Source: Streptomyces caniferus (GTDB lineage Bacteria; Actinomycetota; Actinomycetes; Streptomycetales; Streptomycetaceae). Taken from it: DNA of 24,135 nucleotides. The stretch's first letter is position 1. Each line of letters begins with the position of its first letter. Positions 8,516-17,793 of this stretch are shown here, in pieces. The DNA is taken from NCBI RefSeq assembly GCF_009811555.1, contig NZ_BLIN01000010.1, positions 1-24,135 of the forward strand. The letters run 5' to 3'. A program made the position numbers and the translations under genes. Under the pieces are notes generated by a model. It did not search any database. It had not been told where the DNA came from and saw nothing but the letters and a program-made list of their open reading frames with translations.

Positions 8516-9424
8516 TTGACGCAGTTCTACGCCCTCGCGTCGGTCGGGTCCAGTTCGGTTGCTCAGTCGTGTGATTGCCTCGCTCACCGGTTCGGGAATG
8601 CCGGGGACCGTCCGCAGAGGCGGCCGAGGTACCCGTCCGATATGAGCGACGCGGAGTGGGCGGTCGTCCGCGACGCAATGCCGGTCCCGGAGTGGCTGGA
8701 GGGCCGGGGCGGGCAGCCGGAGGGCTACTGCCACCGGCAGATGGTCGACGCGGTGCGCTGCCTGGTCGCGGGCGGCATCACCTGGCGGGCGATGCCCGCG
8801 GACTTCCCTGCCTGGGACCGCGTCTACGCCTTCTTCCGACGCTGGCGGGACAAGGGCCTGGTCGCCGAGTTCCACGACCGGTTCCGCGATCGGGTCCGCG
8901 AGGCGGCGGACCGGGATCCGGAGCCGACCGCGGGCATCATCGACGCACAGTCGGTGAAGGCGGCCGCGTCGGTGCCGGCCTCAAGCCGGGGATTCGACGG
9001 CGGGAAGAAAGTCAACGGCCGCAAACGGCACATCGTGGTGGACACCCTCGGGCTGCTGCTGGCCGTGATGGTCACCGCGACCTGCGCCACCGACCGGGAC
9101 GCGGGTCAGACGCTGCTGGCCCAGCTGCGTGAACGGCACTGGCGCATCGCACTGGTGTGGGCCGACGGCGGCTACACTGGGCGCCTGGTCGACTTCGCCC
9201 GCGACGCCCTGCGCGTCGCGCTGAGTGTGGTTAAACGCAGCGACGACGCCGCCGGGTTCACGGTGCTGCCCAAGAGGTGGCTGGTGGAGCGGACGTTCGC
9301 TTGGCTGATGCGCTCACGCCGCCTCGCCCGCGACTACGAGGGCCGCACCGACACCTCGGAGGCGGTGATCCGATGGTCGATGAGCATGGTCATGAGCCGC
9401 CGACTCGCCCGGCGACCACGCTGA
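8516..9424 (+). CDS. IS5-family DDE transposase
   Basis: This encodes 302 residues, intact in this arm. The N-terminal DUF4096-like part reads RYPSDMSDAEWAVVRDAMP and continues to ITWRAMPADFPAWDRVYAFF. The catalytic residues are visible: Asp143 in TAGIIDAQSVK, Asp217 in IALVWADGGYTG, and Glu259 in RWLVERTFAWLMRSRRLARD. The length is normal for the family. The start is TTG 8516, chosen because a perfect AGGAGG lies 7 bases upstream. The ATG at 8494 is in another frame that soon stops. Its last 35 bp overlap the end of the convergent passenger gene. Confidence 0.92.
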   Translation: MTQFYALASVGSSSVAQSCDCLAHRFGNAGDRPQRRPRYPSDMSDAEWAVVRDAMPVPEWLEGRGGQPEGYCHRQMVDAVRCLVAGGITWRAMPADFPAWDRVYAFFRRWRDKGLVAEFHDRFRDRVREAADRDPEPTAGIIDAQSVKAAASVPASSRGFDGGKKVNGRKRHIVVDTLGLLLAVMVTATCATDRDAGQTLLAQLRERHWRIALVWADGGYTGRLVDFARDALRVALSVVKRSDDAAGFTVLPKRWLVERTFAWLMRSRRLARDYEGRTDTSEAVIRWSMSMVMSRRLARRPR

Positions 9425-9881
9425 ACATCCCTGGACGTTCCTCTGCCAGCCAGCCCCGCGCTGCCAGACGCTTCGCCTTCGACCGCACCCCTTCAACCTT
9501 CGCGGGAACCGGCTGAAGGCCCAGCCCTGCGGCAAGTTGCCGGCAGTCCATCGCCCCGGCGCCAGACCGCCCGTGGCCGGTCAGGATCTCCATGATCCTC
9601 CGGTAGTCCGGTGCCAGCACCGCAGCGGCGAGCCCATCGCGCCACACCGGGACCACCGAACCGGGCCCCGCAGCCGCGACCGGCACCGCAGGCTCATCGG
9701 ACACGGCCACAGGCACGTCCACGTGACCGTGTGACTCCGCCAGGACCTCCCCGACCGTCTCACGGGCGATCACGAACCGCTCCCACACAGCCTCCGCCTC
9801 CCGCAGCTCGGCCTGAAGGGCTTCCACGTGCTGCCGAGCAGCGCGTTCGCGCTCTTCCAACAACCCCATCACCGACGGCAT
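9390..9881 (-). CDS. IS passenger protein, coiled coil plus winged helix
   Basis: This encodes 163 residues. Residues 5-50 (LLEERERAARQHVEALQAEL and on to VLAE) look like a coiled coil. A proline/valine-rich linker follows. From about 90 on, APDYRRIMEILT, CRQLAAGLGLQ, KVEGVRSKAKRLAARGWLAE and RPGMFSVV form a likely winged helix-turn-helix. Small proteins of this kind commonly sit beside transposases in Streptomyces IS elements, from memory. A role in regulating or assisting transposition is inference. The start ATG 9881 has GGAGG upstream. It ends inside the transposase gene. Confidence 0.75.
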   Translation of the reverse strand: MPSVMGLLEERERAARQHVEALQAELREAEAVWERFVIARETVGEVLAESHGHVDVPVAVSDEPAVPVAAAGPGSVVPVWRDGLAAAVLAPDYRRIMEILTGHGRSGAGAMDCRQLAAGLGLQPVPAKVEGVRSKAKRLAARGWLAEERPGMFSVVAGRVGGS

Positions 9882-9975
9882 CCCGGAACCTCCACCGAAG
9901 AGACGACACGACCCCCCGTCCCTGCCGCCGAGAGACCGGCCCTATGCCTAACCAGCGGAAAAACACCCGTCACTC

Positions 9976-9997
9976 TCGGTACGACAACGGCTTCTAA
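9976..9997 (-). repeat. Right terminal inverted repeat of the IS
   Basis: This is the exact reverse complement of 8368-8389 and ends the element beyond the passenger gene. Confidence 0.88.
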
Positions 9998-10342
9998 GGG
10001 CCTTCTGACGTGGCGAGGTGTCCGATGGTTTGCTGTGGAGAGTGGACGGTGGGGTGGGCTGTGGGAGATCGCATGTCCGTTGCTGTCGCCGGCCAAGGTG
10101 AGGCTGCAAGAGAGACAGCGGCAGCACGGCGATAGGCCTAACGGGTGAAATTCTGTCGATCTCTTGTGGTGCAACGTGCGGTGGTGGGTTACTGCTGTTA
10201 TCCGCGTTTCGGGCCGCCCATTCGGGTGTGTATTTGACCGGTGCCGGTCTGGGGCCGGTCGCCTGCTCGCTGTTGGCCCATGCGGTGGAGCAGACATTTC
10301 CGTGTGCGGGGGAAAGTTCCTCCGCCGACCTGAGGGAGTGTC
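9998..10342. other. Upstream region of the TIG/propeller gene
   Basis: No convincing gene is present. This 345-bp stretch must hold the promoter of the gene at 10343 unless the IS supplies it. A TTGACC at about 10234 resembles a -35 box, but no matching -10 is clear. The arms differ by one G near 10145. Short open frames here have no domain character. Confidence 0.35.
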
Positions 10343-12021
10343 ATGTTCACCTTGACATCGCCATCGCCGCAGGCCGCTCAGGCGCGCGCTGCCGGGTTCA
10401 CCGCCTCGTTCGCGGCGGGGGTCTCCATTCCCGTGGGTGACACGCCCCAGGGAATCGCCCTGACGCCCGGTGGGGCCCGCGCGTATGTAGCCAACCGGGG
10501 CTCGAACACGGTCAGTGTGATCGACACCGCCACGAACACCGTCACCGCCACCATCCCCACGGGGGCCGCTCCCACCTTCGTGGCGATCAGTCCGGACGGC
10601 ACCCGGGCATATGTGACCATCAACGCAGACGGTCTGCTCAGCGTGATCGACACCGCCACGAACGCCATCGTCGCGGACGTCGCCGTAGCGGGAGCTTCGG
10701 TAGTAGCGGCCTCCCCGGACGGCACCCGCGTCTATGTGTCGGGACAGCCTACGAACACGGTCAGTGTGATCGACACCGCCACGAACACCGTCACCGCCAC
10801 CGTCCCCGTGGGGGATGCGCCGATCGGCGTGGCCATCACCCCGGACGGGACGCGCGTCTACGTCGCGTGTCTCGCCTCGAACGCGGTGAGCGTGATCGAC
10901 ACCGCCACGAACACCACCACTGACACGATCCCCGTCGGTATCCTCCCCATCCTGCTGACGGTCGCCCCCGACGGGGCGCATGTCTACGTCACGAACGTCG
11001 GCGACTCCACGGTGAGTGTGATCGACACCGCCGCCAACACCGTCACCGCCACCATCGGCGTCAGCGCCCAGCCACGTTTGACGACGGTGAGCCCGGACGG
11101 CAAGCATGCCTACGTGGCGAATGCCGAGCCGGACACGGTGAGTGTGATCGACACCGCCACGAACGCCGTCGTCGAGAACATCGACTTCGGGGACGGACCC
11201 ACCGTCATTGCGTTCGCCCCCGACGGCACACACGCCTACGTGACCAACTCCGTCGCGGGCACCGTCGGTGTCCTGGCCACGACCGTGATTCCCGACCAGG
11301 GCTCCACAGCCGGCGGCGCCACCGTGACGCTCACCGGCCACCACCTGGCCAACGCCACCGCCGTGCGCTTCGGCACCGCTCAGGGCGTCATCACCGCCAA
11401 CACGGACACCTCGCTGACCGCCATCACCCCCGCGGGGTCCGGTGCCGTCCCCGTGACGGTCACCACCGCGGGCGGCACCGGCACCCTCGGACAGTTCTAC
11501 TACCGGCCGGTCCCCGTCCTCACCGGTATCAGCCCCGCCGCGGGTCCCCTCGCAGGCAGCGACCAGGAGATCGTCATCACCGGCCGCAACCTCGACGGAG
11601 CCATCGATGTGTACTTCGGTCCCACCCGAGCCGTCATCCAAAGGGTCTCCGACACCCAACTCACCATCAGGGCCGCGGCGACTGCGGCGGCAGGCGGGGT
11701 CACCGTCACCGTGCGCACCCCCGGCGGCCGTGCCGAAGGCCTGTCCTACACCTACGTCGACCCGCCTACCGTCACCGGCGTCAGCCCCACCTCGGGACCG
11801 ACCACCGGTGGCACCTCGGTGACCATCACCGGCACCGGCCTGGCCGCCACCGACCAGGTCACTTCAACGGCACCCCGGCACCCTTCGCGGTCCTCTCCGA
11901 CACCACCGTGACCGCCACCTCCCCGCCCAGCGGCACCGAAGGCACCTTCGGCGTCACCGTCACCGGCCCCGGCGGCAACGCCACCGGATCGTTCACCTAC
12001 GTCTCCGCACCCGATATCTGA
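10343..12021 (+). CDS. Seven-bladed YVTN propeller protein with three IPT/TIG domains
   Basis: The corrected product is 559 residues. Seven repeats of about 41 residues carry the consensus SPDGTRxYVxNxxxNTVSVI then DTATNTVTATIPVG, enough for one closed seven-bladed propeller. Three IPT/TIG (Ig-like) domains follow: IPDQGSTAGGATVTLTG, ISPAAGPLAGSDQEIVITG and VSPTSGPTTGGTSVTITG. It ends FTYVSAPDI. This arm lacks one C near 11862 (the right arm has the extra base), so the frame appears to stop at 11911; the true end is 12021. It also has one extra glycine codon near 11972. ATG 10343 has GAGGGAG upstream. No standard signal peptide is evident. A strong hairpin follows the stop. Confidence 0.85.
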
Positions 12022-12057
12022 CCCACCGAGGCGTACGACTGGGGCGGTGAACAGGCC

Positions 12058-12100
12058 AGGTGCCCGGGCGGGGGCCGTCACGCTCCCCGCCCGGGCACCT
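12058..12100 (+). terminator. GC-rich hairpin at the palindrome centre, likely terminator
   Basis: A 16-bp perfect stem (AGGTGCCCGGGCGGGG and its complement) encloses the 11-nt loop GCCGTCACGCT at 12074-12084. It lies about 36 bp after the stop codon of the TIG/propeller gene, which is where an intrinsic terminator is expected in Streptomyces. No T-tract can be judged, because the sequence beyond the stem simply mirrors the left arm. How far the natural stem extends therefore cannot be told. The loop is the only part of the window that is not duplicated. Confidence 0.6.
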
Positions 12101-12136
12101 GGCCTGTTCACCGCCCCAGTCGTACGCCTCGGTGGG

Positions 12137-13802
12137 TCAGATATCGGGTGCGGAGACGTAGGTGAACGATCCGGTGGCGTTGCCGGGGCCGGTGACGGTG
12201 ACGCCGAAGGTGCCTTCGGTGCCGCTGGGCGGGGAGGTGGCGGTCACGGTGGTGTCGGAGAGGACCGCGAAGGGTGCCGGGGTGCCGTTGAAGGTGACCT
12301 GGTCGGTGGCGGCCAGGCCGGTGCCGGTGATGGTCACGAGGTGCCACCGGTGGTCGGTCCCGAGGTGGGGCTGACGCCGGTGACGGTAGGCGGGTCGACG
12401 TAGGTGTAGGACAGGCCTTCGGCACGGCGCCGGGGGTGCGCACGGTGACGGTGACCCCGCCTGCCGCCGCAGTCGCCGCGGCCCTGATGGTGAGTTGGGT
12501 GTCGGAGACCCTTTGGATGACGGCTCGGGTGGGACCGAAGTACACATCGATGGCTCCGTCGAGGTTGCGGCCGGTGATGACGATCTCCTGGTCGCTGCCT
12601 GCGAGGGGACCCGCGGCGGGGCTGATACCGGTGAGGACGGGGACCGGCCGGTAGTAGAACTGTCCGAGGGTGCCGGTGCCGCCCGCGGTGGTGACCGTCA
12701 CGGGGACGGCACCGGACCCCGCGGGGGTGATGGCGGTCAGCGAGGTGTCCGTGTTGGCGGTGATGACGCCCTGAGCGGTGCCGAAGCGCACGGCGGTGGC
12801 GTTGGCCAGGTGGGGCCGGTGAGCGTCACGGTGGCGCCGCCGGCTGTGGAGCCCTGGTCGGGAATCACGGTCGTGGCCAGGACACCGACGGTGCCCGCGA
12901 CGGAGTTGGTCACGTAGGCGTGTGTGCCGTCGGGGGCGAACGCAATGACGGTGGGTCCGTCCCGAAGTCGATGTTCTCGACGACGGCGTTCGTGGCGGGT
13001 GTCGATCACACTCACGTGTCCGGCTCGGCATTCGCCACGTAGGCATGCTTGCCGTCGGGCTCACCGTCGTCAAACGTGGCTGGCGCTGACGCCGATGGTG
13101 GCGGTGACGGTGTTGGCGGCGGTGTCGATCACACTCACCGTGGAGTCGCCGACGTTCGTGACGTAGACATGCGCCCCGTCGGGGGCGACCGTCAGCAGGA
13201 TGGGGAGGATACCGACGGGGATCGTGTCAGTGGTGGTGTTCGTGGCGGTGTCGATCACGCTCACCGCGTTCGAGGCGAGACACGCGACGTAGACGCGCGT
13301 CCCGTCCGGGGTGATGGCCACGCCGATCGGCGCATCCCCCACGGGGACGGTGGCGGTGACGGTTCGTGGCGGTGTCGATCACACTGACCGTGTTCGTAGG
13401 CTGTCCCGAACATAGACGCGGGTGCCGTCCGGGGAGGCCGCTACTACCGAAGCTCCCGCTACGGCGACGTCCGCGACGATGGCGTTCGTGGCGGTGTCGA
13501 TCACGCTGAGCAGACCGTCTGCGTTGATGGTCACATATGCCCGGGTGCCGTCCGGACTGATCGCCACGAAGGTGGGAGCGGCCCCGTGGGGATGGTGGCG
13601 GTGACGGTGTTCGTGGCGGTGTCGATCACACTGACCGTGTTCGAGCCCCGGTTGGCTACATACGCGCGGGCCCCACCGGGCGTCAGGGCGATTCCCGGGG
13701 CGTGTCACCCACGGGAATGGAGACCCCCGCCGCGAACGAGGCGGTGAACCCGGCAGCGCGCGCCTGAGCGGCCTGCGGCGATGGCGATGTCAAGGTGAAC
13801 AT
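12137..13802 (-). CDS. TIG/YVTN propeller protein (right copy, many frameshifts)
   Basis: This is the mirror of 10343-12021. It carries more than ten one- or two-base losses (for example near 12338, 12430, 12812, 12960, 13016, 13365 and 13691) and at least one insertion near 12999, so no long frame survives. The C-terminal end is correct here and shows VTFNGTPAPFAVLSDTTVTA, which repairs the left copy. The density of indels without substitutions suggests low-coverage sequence rather than gene decay. Confidence 0.75.
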
Positions 13803-14146
13803 GACACTCCCTCAGGTCGGCGGAGGAACTTTCCCCCGCACACGGAAATGTCTGCTCCACCGCATGGGCCAACAGCGAGCAGGCGACCGGCCCCAGACCG
13901 GCACCGGTCAAATACACACCCGAATGGGCGGCCCGAAACGCGGATAACAGCAGTAACCCACCACCGCACGTTGCACCACAAGAGATCGACAGAATTTCAC
14001 CGTTAGGCCTATCGCCGTGCTGCCGCTGTCTCTCTTGCAGCCTCACCTTGGCCGGCGACAGCAACGGACATGCGATCTCCCACAGCCCACCCCACCGTCC
14101 ACTCTCCACAGCAAACCATCGGACACCTCGCCACGTCAGAAGGCCC
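13803..14146. other. Upstream region of the right TIG/propeller copy
   Basis: This is the mirror of 9998-10342, with one G fewer in the ACGG run near 14002. No gene is seen. Confidence 0.35.
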
Positions 14147-14262
14147 TTAGAAGCCGTTGTCGTACCGAGAGTGACGGGTGTTTTTCCGCTGGTTAGGCAT
14201 AGGGCCGGTCTCTCGGCGGCAGGGACGGGGGGTCGTGTCGTCTCTTCGGTGGAGGTTCCGGG

Positions 14263-14748
14263 ATGCCGTCGGTGATGGGGTTGTTGGAAGAGCGCGAACG
14301 CGCTGCTCGGCAGCACGTGGAAGCCCTTCAGGCCGAGCTGCGGGAGGCGGAGGCTGTGTGGGAGCGGTTCGTGATCGCCCGTGAGACGGTCGGGGAGGTC
14401 CTGGCGGAGTCACACGGTCACGTGGACGTGCCTGTGGCCGTGTCCGATGAGCCTGCGGTGCCGGTCGCGGCTGCGGGGCCCGGTTCGGTGGTCCCGGTGT
14501 GGCGCGATGGGCTCGCCGCTGCGGTGCTGGCACCGGACTACCGGAGGATCATGGAGATCCTGACACGGGCGGTCTGGCGCCGGGCGATGGACTGCCGGCA
14601 ACTTGCCGCAGGGCTGGGCCTTCAGCCGGTTCCCGCGAAGGTTGAAGGGGTGCGGTCGAAGGCGAAGCGTCTGGCAGCGCGGGGCTGGCTGGCAGAGGAA
14701 CGTCCAGGGATGTTCAGCGTGGTCGCCGGGCGAGTCGGCGGCTCATGA
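14263..14748 (+). CDS. IS passenger protein (right copy, 161 residues)
   Basis: This is the mirror of 9390-9881. Five bases plus one base are missing near 14563-14585. This keeps the overall frame but changes the peptide between RRIMEILT and AMDCRQLAAGL. The left version is more likely right, because its DNA (GACCGGCCACGGG) is contracted to GACACGGG here. Confidence 0.7.
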   Translation: MPSVMGLLEERERAARQHVEALQAELREAEAVWERFVIARETVGEVLAESHGHVDVPVAVSDEPAVPVAAAGPGSVVPVWRDGLAAAVLAPDYRRIMEILTRAVWRRAMDCRQLAAGLGLQPVPAKVEGVRSKAKRLAARGWLAEERPGMFSVVAGRVGGS

Positions 14749-15621
14749 CCATGCTCATCGACCATCGGATCACCGCCTCCGAGGTGTCGGTGCGGCCCTC
14801 GTAGTCGCGGGCGAGGCGGCGTGAGCGCATCAGCCAAGCGAACGTCCGCTCCACCAGCCACCTCTTGGGCAGCACCGTGAACCCGGCGGCGTCGTCGCTG
14901 CGTTTAACCACACTCAGCGCGACGCGCAGGGCGTCGCGGGCGAAGTCGACCAGCGCCCAGTGTAGCCGCCGTCGGCCCACACCAGTGCGATGCGCCAGTG
15001 CCGTTCACGCAGCTGGGCCAGCAGCGTCTGACCCGCGTCCCGGTCGGTGGCGCAGGTCGCGGTGACCATCACGGCCAGCAGCAGCCCGAGGGTGTCCCAC
15101 CACGATGTGCCGTTTGCGGCCGTTGACTTTCTTCCCGCCGTCGAATCCCCGGCTTGAGGCCGGCACCGACGCGGCCGCCTTCACCGACTGTGCGTCGATG
15201 ATGCCCGCGGTCGGCTCCGGATCCCGGTCCGCCGCCTCGCGGACCCGATCGCGGAACCGGTCGTGGAACTCGGCGACCAGGCCCTTGTCCCGCCAGCGTC
15301 GGAAGAAGGCGTAGACGCGGTCCCAGGCAGGGAAGTCCGCGGGCATCGCCCGCCAGGTGATGCCGCCCGCGACCAGGCAGCGCACCGCGTCGACCATCTG
15401 CCGGTGGCAGTAGCCCTCCGGCTGCCCGCCCCGGCCCTCCAGCCACTCCGGGACCGGCATTGCGTCGCGGACGACCGCCCACTCCGCGTCGCTCATATCG
15501 GACGGGTACCTCGGCCGCCTCTGCGGACGGTCCCCGGCATTCCCGAACCGGTGAGCGAGGCAATCACACGACTGAGCAACCGAACTGACCCGACCGACGC
15601 GAGGGCGTAGAACTGCGTCAA
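14714..15621 (-). CDS. IS5-family transposase (right copy, frameshifted)
   Basis: This is the mirror of 8516-9424. Three one-base changes interrupt the frame: a G lost near 15585, a C gained near 15098, and a G lost near 14950. The left copy is intact and identical elsewhere, so these are probably sequence errors. Confidence 0.8.
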
Positions 15622-15793
15622 CAGGGCCTCCTGGCGTGCTCATAGTCTTCGACAATCCCGAGCGGCACCAGAGGCCCTGCCTTCATGCACAGCACGCCAC
15701 AAGATCACCTGGTCGAGCCGCCGCAATCGAACCTATGCTCACCAAGATCGGTACGACAACGGCTTCTAATAGGCGCCGTGGGTTGGCCGTTAG

Positions 15794-16456
15794 GCCAGTC
15801 TTGGCAGGGGCCGGGTGAGGGCCGCCGTCACGCGCGCCGGCCGCCAACGCCGGATCGAGGCCGAGACCGATCGGCTCCTTGAGGTCTTCCGCCGACCCTC
15901 GCTCCGCCAACCGGCCCTGGTGGAGACGGCGATGGGGCACCAGACACTCGCACTGCTCGCCCAGCTCGACGCGGCCTGCCGGGCCTGCGAGGACCTGGCG
16001 CGTGACACCGAAGAGCTCTTTCTTCAGCATCCCGACGCGGAGATCATCACGAGCTTTCCCGGTCTTGCCGTGCTCACCGGCGCTCGGATACTCGCCGAGA
16101 TCGGGGACGACCGCACCAGGTTCGACACCGCCCGCGACCTGAACGCCTACGCCGGAAGCGCCCCGGTGACCCGTGAATCCGGCAAGAGCCGCCGTGTCAG
16201 CCATCGCCGGATCAAGAACAGGCGCCTGGCCGAGACCGGCCGGCACTGGGCGTTCGCCGCGCTCACCGCCTCACCCGGAGCCCATGCTCACTACAACCAC
16301 CGACGAGACACCGGCGATCGCTACCACGCCGCCCTCCACCGCCTCTTCAACCGCATGCTCGGCCAGCTCCACCACTGCTTGACGAGCCATCAGAAGTTCG
16401 ACGAAGCGATCGCCTTCGCCCCGCCGCTACTGCCCCCGCTCGCAGCAGCTGCTTGA
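15794..16456 (+). pseudogene. IS110-family transposase fragment (right copy)
   Basis: This is the mirror of 7681-8343, identical in protein sequence. It is the C-terminal domain only, ending with the same stop, with an in-frame TAG just before 15794. Confidence 0.88.
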
Positions 16457-16477
16457 CCCGATAGCTGCATGGGGTGT

Positions 16478-17040
16478 CTTGTCAGCCAGAACCACGTCCG
16501 GGGTCGTTCTGGGCCGCCCGACCGGTCTGGGCACCCGTAAGCGGGCCATGACCTGTGGGAAGGCGGGTGCGTCACCGGCCTGGCCGGGTGTGATGGCGCA
16601 CGCAAACGGTCGGCAGCGGCTGTCGGCCGCGAGGTGGATCTTGGTGGTCAGTCCGCCGCGGGACCGTCCGAGGGCATGATCGCGCGGCTCGCCGGCCGGG
16701 GCCCCTTTTGACGAGCCCCGGCGGCGTGCTGGTGAGCGCGGACGATGGTGGAGTCGACCGCGACGATCCAGTCCAAGTCGCCCTCGGCGTCGGCCTGCGT
16801 GAGCAGGGCGGTGAACACCTTCTCCCAGGTGCCGTCAGCGGCCCATTTCCTCAGCCGGTTGTGGGCGCCCTTCCACGAGCCGAAGTGCTCGGGAAGGTCC
16901 ATCCACGGTGTCCCGGTGCGGTACTTGAACGCGATCGCGTCGATCACCTGCCGGTGATCACGCCACCGCCCACCCCGCCGAGGTGTCCGGTCCGGCAACA
17001 GCGGTTCGATCCGTGCCCACTGGGCGTCAGTCAACGACAC
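16478..17040 (-). pseudogene. IS5-family frameshift-type transposase, truncated (right copy)
   Basis: This is the mirror of 7097-7659, with the same protein, the same slippery run (CCCCTTTT on this strand near 16708) and the same loss of the 3' end at the IS110 junction. Confidence 0.8.
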
Positions 17041-17608
17041 ACCAGACCAACAATCAGATGATCCGAAGGAAACGGCCTTGCCGGCGCAGACAACCGGATG
17101 ACCCGGCTCGTGGTAGCTCACCATGATCCGCCGGTACGGACACGGGTGCCTTGCTCGTGATCAGGACCGGGGCGTCTACCGGCCCACCAAAGCGGCCTCG
17201 CAGGGGGTGTCGATATCTCACTCACCCCCTTCGCGCTCAGATCTCCGCTGCCTGACCTCATGCCGCGGCGAATCTCCTCGACGAGAATGCCGTCCGATTC
17301 GCTCAGACCGAGATAGGTCCACGAAATCCCAGCGTCAGCGAGCACCTCGGCTTGGCCCGGCCCTCGGCGATCACTTCACGCGGGAAGCGGTTGTAGCGCT
17401 TCGCATTGCACTGCCCCGTACCCATCCGCAGGCCCTTTTCGCCTCGTCCCTCTGCTCAGCTCCACGCTCCGGCCACATTGCGTGGCAGTTCGTCGTCTCG
17501 TACGGCGTGCCCGGGTTGGGCTGTGCATTGGTCTGTCCGGGTGATAGTCGAGTCAAGAGGGTGGTGTTCCATTGGCCATTTCGGGTTAATGGTGGTGACC
17601 ATTCCGGT
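17041..17608. other. Region between IS5 copy and hairpin, right copy
   Basis: This is the mirror of 6529-7096. No firm gene is present; it holds the same short leftward remnant frame (17118-17345). Confidence 0.3.
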
Positions 17609-17644
17609 GGGTTGCCCATCTCTCCGGGGAGAGATGGGCAACCC
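17609..17644. promoter_or_regulatory. Perfect 17-bp inverted repeat (right copy)
   Basis: This is the mirror of 6493-6528. It has the same stem and sits 150 bp before the ATG at 17794. Confidence 0.6.
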
Positions 17645-17770
17645 CTGTGGCGCGCGGGTGCGTGGTACATGTCGGCGTGCCCGCTTTCTGTCCCGGTGTG
17701 CAAGCGGTGATCCGGTTCGCGTATACCGGCGCCATGCGACGCGGGCCCCGGTGGGAGTTCTTGGGCGGCC

Positions 17771-17784
17771 CTCTCAGCTGAGAG
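17771..17784. promoter_or_regulatory. Palindrome overlapping ribosome-binding site (right copy)
   Basis: This is the mirror of 6353-6366. CTCTCAGCTGAGAG runs into AGGTTTGTC and the ATG at 17794. Confidence 0.4.
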
Positions 17785-17793
17785 AGGTTTGTC

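Larger units (their letters stand above)
8368..9997. mobile_element. Complete IS5-family element with passenger gene
   Basis: This is a 1630-bp element bounded by perfect 22-bp inverted repeats (8368-8389 and 9976-9997). It contains a rightward transposase gene and a convergent small gene. If the repeat is counted from GAAGCC, the flanking bases are TA on both sides, compatible with a 2-bp target duplication. It has truncated the IS110 copy on its left. All parts needed for movement seem present in this arm, so it may be active. Confidence 0.85.
1..12073 (+). repeat. Left arm of a 24-kb palindrome
   Basis: This arm is the reverse complement of 12085-24135. The pairing is x to 24136-x at the outer edge and x to 24158-x at the centre. 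The drift comes from small indels, such as 5 nt and 1 nt missing near 14563-14585 of the right arm and more than ten one-base losses within 12137-13802. I noticed essentially no clean base substitutions between the arms. The arm holds a broken ku gene, a 4-kb insertion, two beta-propeller genes and three IS copies. Whether the duplication exists in the cell is unknown. Confidence 0.97.
14147..15769. mobile_element. IS5-family element with passenger gene (right copy)
   Basis: This is the mirror of 8368-9997, with both 22-bp terminal repeats intact (14147-14168 and 15748-15769). It is 7 bp shorter because of indels. Together with the left copy it forms an inverted pair around the palindrome centre. 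Confidence 0.85.

Noticed and set aside
10164..10440. Small open frames before the TIG/propeller gene
   Set aside because: They have no start context, no domains and overlap the real gene start in another frame.
9869..11659. A 596-codon minus-strand open frame opposite the TIG/propeller gene
   Set aside because: It is a GC-driven shadow with repetitive GGGDGVRGGVDHT patterns that only mirror the repeat structure of the real gene on the plus strand.
12058..12100. A hairpin telomere or a Streptomyces linear-replicon telomere at the centre
   Set aside because: There is a single terminator-like stem after a gene and no series of telomeric palindromes. A covalently closed end is possible in principle but has no support beyond the symmetry, which artefacts explain more simply.
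12137..13802. Calling the right TIG/propeller copy a pseudogene
   Set aside because: It differs from the intact left copy only by small indels in runs, with no accompanying substitutions, so sequence error is more likely than decay.
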